A stretch of 64,000 nucleotides of DNA. Origin: Naganishia liquefaciens (lineage: Eukaryota > Basidiomycota > Tremellomycetes > Filobasidiales > Filobasidiaceae). The DNA lies in NCBI GenBank assembly GCA_013423385.1, contig BLZA01000023.1, forward strand, positions 871,782 to 935,781, written 5' to 3'. Shown piece by piece: positions 51,428-60,867 of this stretch (its first letter is position 1; every line of letters begins with the position of its first letter). The notes beneath the pieces were generated by a model. It was given only the letters and a program-made list of their open reading frames with translations. It made no database searches and was not told the DNA's origin. A program made the position numbers and the translations under genes.

Positions 51428-53346
51428 ATGGACGACGACGACGGCGACGAGACGACGCGCGAGGACGTCCAGGAGCCAGAGGAGCTTGCGCAGTACAAGT
51501 GGAGAGACGGTGCGTTTTCTCGGTGTATCGGTGCCATCAAACGCGCGTCTGACGGGGTTGCGTTGGCAGAATACGAGGATGACTTGCGGGATATGGCGAC
51601 GAGGGGCGTCATGAGGTGAGTTCTTGGTCGCCCGCACGCTCACTCACTAATGGACACCTCGCTCATCCCGCGCTTGCACAGCCCCGAATGGCCCATCCTC
51701 GCCAACATCATCAGATCCCGCATCGTCTACAACACGCGCGCGTTTCTCGCCGTCCCTCCCCGCAAGCCGCCACATCCTCATTCGGGCCCATCATCCATCA
51801 CCACGGAACGCACACCCCTTTTACCCGCGACATCCATCGACAGCTTTACCATCGACGACGTCCCCCTCGAAACGCTCCGTCCCGCACCCGCACCCACACC
51901 CGCACCGCACGACACACCCTCCACGCCCGGCGGACTCGTGATCCCGCCCTTTCCGCCGCGACAGCCGCGCGCAAAGCCGCGTCTCGGGCTGGCGCAGCGG
52001 ACGTCGGCCGAGCAGGGCATCGAGGCGGAGGATGAGGCCGTGATCGGGGGCAGGACGTTGCGGGCCGAGATGCGCCCGGGCGAGGCGTGGGAGGCGGTCA
52101 AGGCCGTGATCAAGTTGATGGACGAGTTTCCCACGTGAGTCGAGCCGCTTGCTCGCTTTTTCGGCGGTGTTTCTCACAAGCCTTTCCCCCCCCCCCCCTG
52201 CCTCCCCCCTTCCTGGCGGCCAGGTCTCCGCCGTTCACGATCCAGCGTCTGTGCGAGCTCGCGTGGAAACCGTTCCAACAGCACACGTCGATCGGCAAAT
52301 ACTTGCGCGCCGTGGAGAAAAACCTGCTCGTGACGACCACGTACGCCGACGACGCCATGCCGCCAGAATCGGAGAATGGGCAATCGGTCGGAGGGCATCC
52401 CGCCGCCGCCGCCGGTGTCGTCAACGGCTCCATCCGATCCCGCGCTTCCTCCGTCTCGTCCACGTCTTCCTCGTCGAGCCAGAATGCGCCGCTGTTCAGT
52501 CCGATCCCGTTCTTGGTGGAACGAAGGGTGATCAATCCGGATGGAACGCCCGTCATCGCGCCCGCGACGGTTCCCGGCGGCGGAGGCGGAGGCGAGGTGG
52601 ACGCGCACGTGGCGGCACTCGAGATTGACGTGCCTGCGACGCCAAACGACGAGGATGTTGCCATGGGCGAAGGAGACTCTCACGAGGCCGACCAACCGGA
52701 TACTCCGAGGCACGCGTTGTTTGATGTTGACCGTGCGCCCGCGCCCGCGGCACCGCTCAATCACCTCGCGCTGTCAACATCGAGCATTGCCGTGCTCGCT
52801 TCCAACGGCTCGACAACGACGACGACGACGACGACGACAAACGGCTCACCGCTACCCTCGGCGTCTGACCCGCCCGACGCCGCACACGAGCCCTTCACGG
52901 GCCGCGTCGACGAACTCGATGCCGGTCCGCTCGTCGCCGACCCTGCGGCATCACCCACGCCGGCGGATCCACATCAGCTGCACCTCGGCGCGACGACGAC
53001 GACGGCGGCGCATGATGGGTCGCGGCATCAGGAAGGAACGGGCGAGCACGGGACGATGACGCCACACGCGATGGCGGATCGACCGCAGGCGATCAGTTCG
53101 ACGACGGATCTCACGGCTGGGACGGGGACGGCAGGGCAGCCAGGAGGCGGCGCGCAGCGTACGATTCGCGCGATGCCGAGGACGGGTAGCGTCGCGAGTA
53201 GTCTGAATGAGCGGTTTGTCGCCGGGGAAACGCTTGCGGCGAATGTGCCCGGCGGCGACGACGGCGCCGAGGCGCGAGGGCGAGAGGAGGGAAAGGCGGA
53301 GGCCGAGTTGACGGAGAATCCGGCCAAGGCGGTCAAGTTGCATTGA
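51428..53346 (+). CDS. PSY4: PSY4/PPP4R2, regulatory subunit 2 of protein phosphatase 4
   Basis: Binds the PP4 catalytic subunit and directs it in DNA-damage recovery. The start MDDDDGDETTREDVQEPEEL leads across an intron to SPEWPILANIIRSRIVYNT. A Pro/Thr-rich linker follows. The conserved core is PGEAWEAVKAVIKLMDEFPT, then across an intron SPPFTIQRLCELAWKPFQQH and SIGKYLRAVEKNLLVTTTY, which matches the PPP4R2 signature IPFTIQRLCEL...FLRGVEKN. The C-terminal 300 residues are low complexity (Ser, Thr, Pro, Ala, Gly), with nine Thr coded by ACG repeats at about 52,814-52,838, and end KAVKLH. Two introns; the second has a 12-C run before its acceptor (52,187-52,198). The downstream gene is convergent, 111 bp away. 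Confidence 0.83.
52187..52198 (+). repeat. C12 run upstream of a PSY4 3' splice site
   Basis: Twelve consecutive C lie 23-36 nt before the CAG acceptor at 52,221-52,223, followed by more C-rich sequence. It takes the place of the usual U-rich tract. Confidence 0.9.
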
Positions 53347-53457
53347 GGCGCGCGTGCGCGCGCGCGGATCATCGAGTTGTAACATCAGCAGGGAACAAGT
53401 GAAAATGCATACGTGGCAACCATGTACAACCTCTTGTCTTCTGCTCGAGAGCGAAAA

Positions 53458-54794
53458 TCACCGTCTTTCCTCGACCGGATCCCCGTCCACCGGCCGCCCA
53501 AAATCATCAATCCCGAGCCTCGCCTGCCTCTTTTTCCACGCGAGGCACATTCCCTGGCGAAAGAAAGGAAGAAGATCGGCCGGGGTTCCCCACGCGGTCG
53601 GTCGAGTAGGGAGACAAGCAGACTCACGAGCAAGGCCGCCTGCATGGCCCCCGTAATCGCATAGCTCGCCCACGTGCTCACCTGGACGCCCTCCCTCCCA
53701 ACGAGACTCGCTACGAACGCGATACTCCCCGGAACCTGTCCTCCCCCACGAGCGGCTGATCAGATCATCTTTTTCTCTCCCCCGCGGGGTGGGTGGGGCA
53801 GTGGGAAGACGCACGCACCTGGATGACCATGGTTCCGATGCTGAGCGCGCCGACGAGCCGGGTGCGGAATGTATGGACGAGCTGGGGCGCGTATTGGCAT
53901 ATCGCGAGGAGGGCCGAGGAGGTGCCGAGGAGTGTGGCGTAGCCTTGTGTCAGTGGATGAAGAGTTGGAGATGTGGGGAGGATGTGCAGGAGCGTGATGG
54001 CGAGTACTGTCAAGAGGGATCTGGGCGGGAAAAGAAGGGGGGGCGGGGTGGGGGGGGGGGGGGTAAGACTCGATGGGAACATCCGTGCGCACGCACGGGG
54101 AGGCTCACAGGTGAATGAGAACGATCATGGCGAGAATGACGGCGATTCGCCATTCGGCCGTGGTCGTGTACTTGACGACGGTCAATCCTTGACTTGCGCC
54201 GAGCAGAGGTTGGCGCTCGATGCGTTCGTCCGTTGAAGGGGATGTGTCGGCGGCGGCGGCGGCGGCGGCGTCACTGGCGTGCGCTGCGAGCGCGTCATCG
54301 TTTGCGCGCGTGGCCGGCAGGGGAAGGGTCCGGCAGTATTTCAAGTGAGAGGGAAAGTATGCTAGGTAGAGGATCAGGCTATTGGGGCGTCAGAGTAGCC
54401 AAGCGATGGGTGAAAAGCGAGCCTACACGATGCTGAAGAGTACCCATTGAAGAGTGACTTGAACGAGTCCCAGCATGTTCCCAATACATGCTTTTGCGCT
54501 CTGCAAAAGTCATGCTGCATTGAGCCCACCTCGACGCCTCAATCCCGCGCGACTCACAACCACTCTACAGCACCTTATCAACGGCCACTGCAATATCCAC
54601 AGATTGAGCATCCCACTCGCACTGCTCGTCGCGCCGAGCAACAGGTACCACGGACTGAACCCCTCGCTGGACCGGGCGCGGATGATGCGGAGGTGCTGCG
54701 GGAGGTAGCTGATGACCATGCCGATGCATATCGTGCTCGTGAGGAGTGCGGCGGGGAGGGATGTGGCGGTGGTGCATGACGGCGGGCTGGCCAT
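53458..54794 (-). CDS. PQ-loop repeat membrane protein
   Basis: A small multi-pass protein with two PQ-loop repeats, as in MPDU1, cystinosin, Ypq and fungal uncharacterised members. These act as membrane transporters or glycosylation helpers; the substrate here is unknown. The start MASPPSCTTATSLPAALLTS leads into GMVISYLPQHLRIIRARSSE (first PQ) and GFSPWYLLLGATSS. The next exons give CIGNMLGLVQVTLQWVLFSI then ILYLAYFPSHLKYCRTLPLP. An Ala-rich insert coded by a GGC/GCC run near 54,250 follows, then EWRIAVILAMIVLIHL. The second repeat is SSALLAICQYAPQLVHTFRT then RLVGALSIGTMVIQVPGSIA. It ends MCLAWKKRQARLGIDDFGRP plus a short tail. About six introns; the one at about 54,010-54,110 has a C14 run before its acceptor. 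An upstream in-frame start exists near 54,905. Confidence 0.78.
54037..54063. repeat. G-rich tract with G14 run in a PQ-loop gene intron
   Basis: A block of G7, G4 and G14 on the plus strand lies in an intron of the minus-strand gene, so the transcript carries a C-rich tract before its acceptor. The template strand could form a G-quadruplex. Confidence 0.9.
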
Positions 54795-54933
54795 GGCGTC
54801 TGGTGGATTGGGTACACCGCGGGGTGGTGGTGGTGGCCTTTTGCTTTGTCTGGGTGGCCTGAGCTGCTTGATGCCCATTAACGACGCTCTTCCCCGCCCC
54901 CGCACTTTGCTGCCGCACCTGCCGGTGGCTGCG

Positions 54934-54941
54934 TTACGTAA
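54934..54941. promoter_or_regulatory. TTACGTAA palindrome upstream of the PQ-loop gene
   Basis: Perfect 8-bp palindrome of the bZIP (Yap/CREB-like) type, 140 bp upstream of the PQ-loop start codon. The match is exact; binding is inferred. Confidence 0.4.
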
Positions 54942-55026
54942 GCTCGCCTTCGCCCCCTGATATCCACCTGTACCAATCTAGCCTACACAACAGAGCGGCC
55001 AAGTCGCGCTGGCAGCGCTGTTCCTC

Positions 55027-55365
55027 ATGGCAGGCAGCACGGCTCCCGCTCACGGCCATGTCATCAAGCTCGCGACCAAAAACGCCGCGCCAAGTGCACC
55101 GTTTCTCCATGGATCATGGGATAACCCCGAGGATGCAGTAACGATGCAAGTACTCTTGCACTGTATCAATGCAAAAACAATCACTCCTACAACTCTCAAT
55201 AAGGCCTTTCCTTTCTCGGCAGAGCGCGATATGGATGTCGCGCGAGTCATGCAGTTCATTGACTTGTTCAAATTCTCCCCGCGTATGATCAAAAGATTGC
55301 TTTCGGCCCCTACTGGGCTTGCCCCTTCTCGCACCAGTCTTGGTCGAGCACTTGCCACCCGTTGA
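55027..55365 (+). CDS. unrecognised 112-codon ORF (doubtful)
   Basis: ATG-initiated frame beginning MAGSTAPAHGHVIKLATKNA, with a helical-looking middle (DMDVARVMQFIDLFKFSPRM). It overlaps the end of the minus-strand fragment by about 55 bp. No family is recognised. It could be the first exon of a small gene or a chance ORF. Confidence 0.25.
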   Translation: MAGSTAPAHGHVIKLATKNAAPSAPFLHGSWDNPEDAVTMQVLLHCINAKTITPTTLNKAFPFSAERDMDVARVMQFIDLFKFSPRMIKRLLSAPTGLAPSRTSLGRALATR

Positions 55366-56330
55366 GAAGTGTCCTCTCACCGTTCTCGTCGGTTGGTCCG
55401 AGACTGACTCGGAGTTTGAGCAGCTCCTTTGACTCGCCGCTGTTGCAATCGAGCCCGAATATGTAGGCTCCGGATTCATCCCGCTTCAATGTCCACCAGG
55501 ACGGCAAGGGTGATATGCCAGTCTCGTGCCCGACAACTAGCTGAACGGCAAAAAGCTGTATTTCCGATAGTCGCCTCCAAATGAAATCATTCATCCTCGC
55601 GAGCTTGAGGATCGGATTCCAGCCTTGTCACAAACCGGCCCTTGCGCTCCGACCCCTGCGACTGTTCCACTCCGTTTTCGTACGTTCGCATTTCCACTTT
55701 CGCCTTTGATATCGTCAGTCAGCTCGGATGGTCCTCAAAGGTGATGAAAACCTTGCTACTCACCATCCGCGGATCCCGCAAGTCGGCTCTGGCAGCTGCT
55801 TCAGCGAGGAACCCTGCGAAGCGCCGCAGGTTCCTGGTGGCTACCTCTTCAGCTCCAGATGATGCGATCGTCGACAAATCCTCGAGCATCGGGTTCTGGC
55901 GTATCGTCACCGCTCTCACGAGAAAGGCCTTCCGAGTCAAGGCGACGGGCAGTTGCAGCTTCTAGTCCTTTCAGCCTCTTGTTGAGCTCTTCGAGCGTAC
56001 GTAGTCACATCGGTACTAGCGGTAGCGAACGCTCCCTCACGCGACGTGTCCGCACGCAAGGAACCATAGGTGCTGATAGATTGTCGAGCAATTGTAAGCG
56101 CCTCGTGCGTGGCCGCGAACAAAGTGGGCAAATCGAGTGGCAGCCAAGAACTTTGCCAGTCCCGCAAAGAGGAAGCTTGAGAAATCGTTCCCGCCCGAGT
56201 TCTGTGTTGTGAACGATGCGGTGCCATCAGCAATATTGCCGATTGTCATTTTGCCGCTGTATTGGTTGAGGTGGTCAGATGACAGCAAGGAGACGTAAAG
56301 GAAGGCTGCGAACGATCACAACCAAGAGTA
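55310..56330 (-). pseudogene. decayed or misassembled minus-strand gene, function unknown
   Basis: Protein-like text runs across several frames without matching splice sites. In order: SFAAFLYVSLLSSDHLNQYS; GNDFSSFLFAGLAKF; in another frame LPTLFAATHEALTIARQSIS then AFATASTDVTTY; in a third LEELNKRLKGLEAATARRLD; then VATRNLRRFAGFLAEAAARA then DLRDPRM, followed by a convincing intron (GTGAGT...AAAG, about 55,709-55,767) into AKVEMRTYENGVEQ. In yet another frame WNPILKLARMNDFIWRRLSE continues to WQVLDQDWCEKGQAQ and stop at 55,310. At least three or four of the frame changes lack a plausible intron. This suggests a pseudogene; sequencing errors or a fast-evolving gene with odd splicing are alternatives. 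I do not recognise the family. Confidence 0.4.
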
Positions 56331-56621
56331 TTGACGGGTTTCCTGTCTTGGGGGCCAGAATACGCTCTTATGAATTCCATCTGGCCGCTACGGCAGACAT
56401 TGATGTCATGTCATGGTCACGTCGTGGCGAAAACTCGGAACAAAGGAAGCCGCGCTCTGTGCAAGGGGTCAAACGGGGCAAGGAACGCCAGTAGTCCATT
56501 CGAGAGCCCAAGGCCCAACCATATTCCTAGATGTCGGCTTGTCGCTTGCCGGTCTCGCGTACAAGTAAGTACAAGGAGGAGAGTCGGCTGAGTCGCGCGC
56601 GGCCTCTATCGCGCGCAGGTA

Positions 56622-56629
56622 TTACGTAA
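56622..56629. promoter_or_regulatory. TTACGTAA palindrome upstream of the mutarotase gene
   Basis: The same perfect 8-mer as at 54,934, here 134 bp before the start codon and about 60 bp before the TATA box. Confidence 0.4.
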
Positions 56630-56689
56630 CACATGCCTTGCGTCATGCGGCCAGATCGAGAATCCCATCTCGCCAGCGTCCCGGGCCGG

Positions 56690-56696
56690 TATATAG
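56690..56696 (+). promoter_or_regulatory. TATA box of the mutarotase gene
   Basis: TATATAG in the context GGTATATAGCAC, 67 bp upstream of the ATG in a pyrimidine-rich leader that ends CCACC-ATG, a good start context. Position and sequence fit a core promoter. Confidence 0.55.
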
Positions 56697-56762
56697 CACA
56701 TCCACCAGCACCTTGCCCCGCTCCAGCACACACATCGGCACACACCGTCCATCACCGCCACC

Positions 56763-58220
56763 ATGCCCGTCAACAAGACCGCCAAGACCGTACAGATCTC
56801 CCTCCCCACGGGCGAATCTGCCGAAATCTAGTACGTTCCCATGGCCGGCGCTCCGAGTGTGCCCGGAGCTGATCCGCACGTTCGGACAGCTACTACGGTG
56901 CGACCGTCACCTCGTGGATCGCCGGTGGCAAGGAGAGGCTGTTTGTCAGTGAAAAGGCCGCCTTGGATGGAAGCAAGCCGGTAAGCAGGCCATGGGGCGA
57001 AATTGAGAATGGGACTGACCGGGTTCCGATCGCGGGCCCGATGTAGATTCGCGGTGGTATTCCGATCTGTTGGGTGAGTTCAGTTCTCTCCTCTGTGGCG
57101 CTCGAACCGATCAACTAACCCTTGCGGACAGCCCATCTTTGGCCCGCCGCCCAAGGAGGCCGACGAGTCGCTCAAGTACCATGCCAAGCTGAGCCAGCAC
57201 GGTTTCGCGCGAAACCACAATTGGGTACGCTCGAGACGCGCACATTGAGCCCCAGCCGTTAACGCCTCGTTCCCTTTCGCGCGGCAGACGCTCGACCACA
57301 TCGTCATGGACCGCGACTCGGGCGTCTCGGTTCGCTTCGGCCTCGACCCGAACCCGGAAATCGCCGCCCTCTTTCCGCACCCGTTCCACCTGACGTACGT
57401 CGTCACCCTCACGAGACACGAACTGTCGACCGACATTCACGTCGTCAACCCGGACCCGAAAAAGAGTCTGACGGGGGCCATCGCCGCCGCGGCGGATACC
57501 GTCGTCTCGGCGCTTCCCGAATCCGTCACGGGCACGGCGCAAAAGACGCCGCAATCGGTCGATGAGGCGGCGGCGGCGGAGCTCAAGTTCCAGGCGCTGT
57601 TCCATACATATCTGCGTGTCGAGGATGCCAGCAAGGTCAAGATCCGGGGGCTCAAGCACGGCCTGACGTATCTCGATAAAGTCGGTGGACCGTGGACGGA
57701 GCGAAAGTGGGACGGAGGGGATCTCGTGATTGATAAGCAGGTCGACCGGTAAGTCTGCGCGCACGCGCGACTGTTCCTGTGCCGTGGCTCGGAGCTGATG
57801 GATGTGGCGCTCTTTTTCCCGCAGAGTCTACTACGACCTGGTCAAGGACGACGACATTGTGCTCGAGGACGGCGCCAACAAGGTCACCGTCCACCGTGTC
57901 GATCTCACAGAGTACGTTTTCCGCGCTGCCGGTCCTCAATGCTTGTCCCTTCACCGCTCACCCCTCGCCCTCCTAGCGTCACCACATGGAACCCCACCGC
58001 CGAAGCCGGCGCCGGTATCGCCGACATGGAACCCAACGGATGGGTACGTCCCGCGCTCTCTTTTTGCCCGCGCGGTCTCCGTCGCAAGCACTGACCTCCC
58101 GTCTCCATTCGGGTTATGCAGGACCGATACGTCTGTATCGAGCCGGGGTACGTCAAGAATTTCAAGACGCTCGCGCCCGGGGAAGAGTGGATCGGACAGC
58201 AGGTGCTCAGGATTGAGTGA
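56763..58220 (+). CDS. glucose-6-phosphate 1-epimerase (YMR099C-type hexose-6-phosphate mutarotase)
   Basis: Interconverts the alpha and beta anomers of hexose 6-phosphates in the cytosol. The start MPVNKTAKTVQISLPTGESA joins across introns to YYGATVTSWIAGGKERLFVS, RGGIPICWPIFGPPP, and KLSQHGFARNHNWTLDHIV. The His in HGFAR and the Glu in VCIEPGYVKNF correspond to the catalytic pair of the family. Further blocks are FPHPFHLTYVVTLTRHELST, ALFHTYLRVEDASKVKIRGL, YLDKV, DLVIDKQVDRVYYDL, and TTWNPTAEAGAGIADMEPNG. It ends EEWIGQQVLRIE. Seven or so introns, the first about 60 nt after a short exon. The segment at 57,430-57,590 is an Ala/Thr/Lys-rich insert not usual in the yeast protein. Confidence 0.92.
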
Positions 58221-58603
58221 CTCGGGGTGGCGGAGGCGGACAAGGCACGGTTGTAAATGCCAGCAGGATGGCAGTTTGGAAGAAGAGAGAACCACCCAAG
58301 CGAAAAAGAAAGCGAATCGAACAAGGATTGAAACTGCACGGCTGCGAGGGTCCGGGGTGCACGTACATCCCATATGGCCACGAGCGGATGTCTGGCTCGA
58401 GGGGTTGCTCCGCCAAAAAACGTCGCAACTGAGAGAGCTTGTTGCAGAACCGAAGAGACGCTCTTCACGATGCCGGTTCCCATCGGTGTGTCTCCCGGAC
58501 TCGCGGTCATGAGAATACGAATGGCATGTCAGCTATCATGTCCATTGATTCATGGTTAGATTATTGCCTGCCACGGTGAGGCCGGTGGCGTCATCGCACC
58601 CGT

Positions 58604-58822
58604 TCAGCCGAGACAGAAGCCACTCAGACAAAGTTCATCATGAATATTGATGCGTGTCCCCCGCCACCATAGCGTCCGCCATCGTATGGCAGTCAGCGTC
58701 AGGATGATCAAGAGCAAGGCTGCGCACGAGATCGTGGAATTGGGCGAGCGGACAATGATGAGGATGATCAAGGCGATGACGAGAACGATCATGGCAACGC
58801 CGAACGACGACACGAGGGACAT
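58604..58822 (-). CDS. small membrane-protein ORF (unrecognised)
   Basis: A 72-residue ATG-initiated frame MSLVSSFGVAMIVLVIALII with two hydrophobic helices (ending about ILTLTAIRW) and a short polar tail. An overlapping frame just upstream reads LRNWRGFFESFEWLNKHIAK, which could be a first exon of the same protein, but I see no clean intron joining them. No family is recognised. Confidence 0.3.
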   Translation of the reverse strand: MSLVSSFGVAMIVLVIALIILIIVRSPNSTISCAALLLIILTLTAIRWRTLWWRGTRINIHDELCLSGFCLG

Positions 58823-58980
58823 CTGTCACGCACAGTTTCGGCTCGAGATCGACGCATTTGGCGATATGCTTATTTAACCACTCAAACGACTCGAAAAATC
58901 CCCTCCAGTTCCTCAAAGATCCCTCCTTGTATCCTACAAGACACTATCCCTCGGGTCAAGTTTCCACGCTCCCATGACTT

Positions 58981-59040
58981 GCCATCATTTTTGCCATCAT
59001 TTTTGCCATCATTTTTGCCATCATTTTTGCCATCATTTTT
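58981..59040. repeat. 12-bp tandem array (5 perfect units)
   Basis: Unit gccatcattttt is repeated five times without mismatch, then a partial sixth. The unit is a multiple of three; on the minus strand it lies in an open frame (58,956-59,219) coding repeated MAKM, with no other sign of a gene. Confidence 0.95.
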
Positions 59041-59069
59041 GCCATCAATTCACCACTACCGCTCCATGG

Positions 59070-60440
59070 CGAATGACGTGTTGGATGTTCTCGTAGGGGA
59101 ATAGTGACGAGACCAGGGACCGGTACGCCAGATCCGTCTTGGTGTATTAGGTCTGGTTCTGCGGCTGCGATCGTGCGGGAGACGAGTGAGGAGACTTGGG
59201 AGTCGTTTATCGAGGCCAATCAGCCTTTGGTGGAACACCTCATCACAACAATCACCTTTGAATGCAAGCATGTCAATCGTTGGGCCGGGAGGCAAGGGCT
59301 GTACCCTGTCCGAGGACCATGCTAGCCAATCAAGTTTGCGTTTTCGGGCAATCCCATTCGAGACGAGCCATCGGGCGACTGTCTGCCCCGAGCTCCACAA
59401 AGCACTTGAGCAGGTGCAGGATTCGCGCGGTGTCGTAGATATGTTCTCGTTCCTCTCGTGGCGTCGTCAGCGCCAAACCGTAAACACGATCGAAAAGAGC
59501 ACCCTACCACAGATCGACAAGATCCAGAAAAGCAACTTTTGTCTCGTCAGAGCGTATTGAGAGAATACGGGAGTGGTCATCAGCGTATGCGCAGCGCCAA
59601 AGGATGTCAAAGGGTGAGAGGAAATTGTCCGTTTGGGGACAGTACTGATGCGCTCTACCAGATTCCGCCGGGAGCCAAAAACAGCAAAATGGTGGGTCTA
59701 GTAACATTGATGATGGGCGTGCTGTTCAGGAGAATATCAGCCGACATGTTCGCGAGCTTGTCCGTCATCGATTCACGGCAGGTGTCCTCAAAGATCTCGA
59801 GGGACTAGTTGAAGCGGCCGCCAATGAAGGAAGTAGCAGAGGTGGACGCGCCTTGAGCTTGCTTATAGCTTGTACCTCTCTCAGCTCGACACCACCAACG
59901 CCGATAGCGAGCGGTGTCGAGCTCGAATCTCCGAAGTCGAGCGCGTTTTGAAAGGGTCTCGCAGCCGCACAACTGTGCTCGAAGACGAGATAGCTCAGTC
60001 TCGGATCCGCCTGCAACACCTCTTACACGCGTCAGAGCGATACATGATACGAATTGACAAGCTCGAGCAAGCGATTGCATCAAAAGATATTTCAGTCAAG
60101 TACAAAAAGCCACTGCAGCCACACTTCCTCTCGACTAGGAAAGCGCATTCAGCCTCTCGTGGGATACCTCATAACCTTTGAAGAGTGGATAGACTGTTTC
60201 GCTCCCTCCCTCGTTCTTCGCCAGCATTGTAACATTTTGGAGCTGCTCGACATCGCCCTGGTGAGCAAGAACGTATCCGTAGTTGTTGGCATGTCGAATT
60301 CCATGCCGGATGTCGGCGACAAGTGGGAGAAGAGGGCGGCGAAACAATCGCCAAGGTGACCCGAATGCAACGAGACGCAGACGCCATTGCACATGTCTGC
60401 TTTGAACCCACGGCCAGAGCGGGTTCCTGCAGACTCAACT
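59070..60440 (+). pseudogene. coiled-coil coding fragments in several frames, function unknown
   Basis: Plus-strand text looks coding in pieces: SAAAIVRETSEETWESFIEA then NQPLVEHLITTITFECKHVN; TVCPELHKALEQVQDSRGVV then DMFSFLSW; ENISRHVRELVRHRFTAGVL then KDLEGLVEAAANE; QLDTTNADSERCRARISEVE then RVLKGSRSRTTVLEDEIAQS, with RIRLQHLLHASERYMIRIDK after it; and EGGETIAKVTRMQRDADAIA. The middle blocks have coiled-coil heptad character. Few of the joins have good introns, so this is either a decayed gene or a divergent gene I cannot splice by eye. No family is recognised. Confidence 0.35.
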
Positions 60441-60867
60441 AGGACATTGGCTTCGACACGCACGCATTGTCTCTACTCGGAGACCGCTCATAGCGTCCTG
60501 GCTGTTTCACCGATGATCCTCTCCGTTCGACATTCTTTTCATTCCTTACGAAGACGACAGGCAAGCGGTTCCGACTTTTCGCGCTGGGACTCTGCGGCAT
60601 CATACAGGGACAATCTGAGCTTTGCGCCCGAGAGGGCTTGACATCATTGAGCCGACCGTCGCAGACGTGTGATACTCATTATGAAAGCACACCGTTGCAG
60701 CGAAATCAGCTAGTCGCTCGCCCCAGTCGGATGCCCCATTGCTCGGCATGTTCTGGATACGCTCTGGACGGCAATGCGTACTCTAGCGCAATTGAGTCGC
60801 GTCATTAATGTATATGCAGTCGAATTATGACAACCTTTTCTAGTAGATGCCTTCTCCGGACCATCAC

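Larger units (their letters stand above)
54795..56762. other. 2 kb gap between divergent PQ-loop and mutarotase genes
   Basis: Both promoters lie here, at either end, each with a TTACGTAA palindrome. The middle holds a weak plus-strand ORF (55,027-55,365) and a minus-strand locus that reads as fragments in several frames (55,310-56,330). I identify no intact conserved gene. Confidence 0.5.
58221..60867. other. 2.6 kb gene-poor convergent gap
   Basis: This is the largest gap in the window, between two 3' ends, so no promoters are required for the flanking genes. It holds a small minus-strand membrane ORF, a 12-bp repeat array, and plus-strand coiled-coil fragments in different frames. GC content looks lower than in the flanking genes. 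Confidence 0.5.

Noticed and set aside
52087-53346. Long overlapping frames opposite and beside PSY4 and MDM38 (Arg- and Pro-rich)
   Set aside because: GC-rich sequence opens all frames. Only the frame with the PPP4R2 signature has family support.
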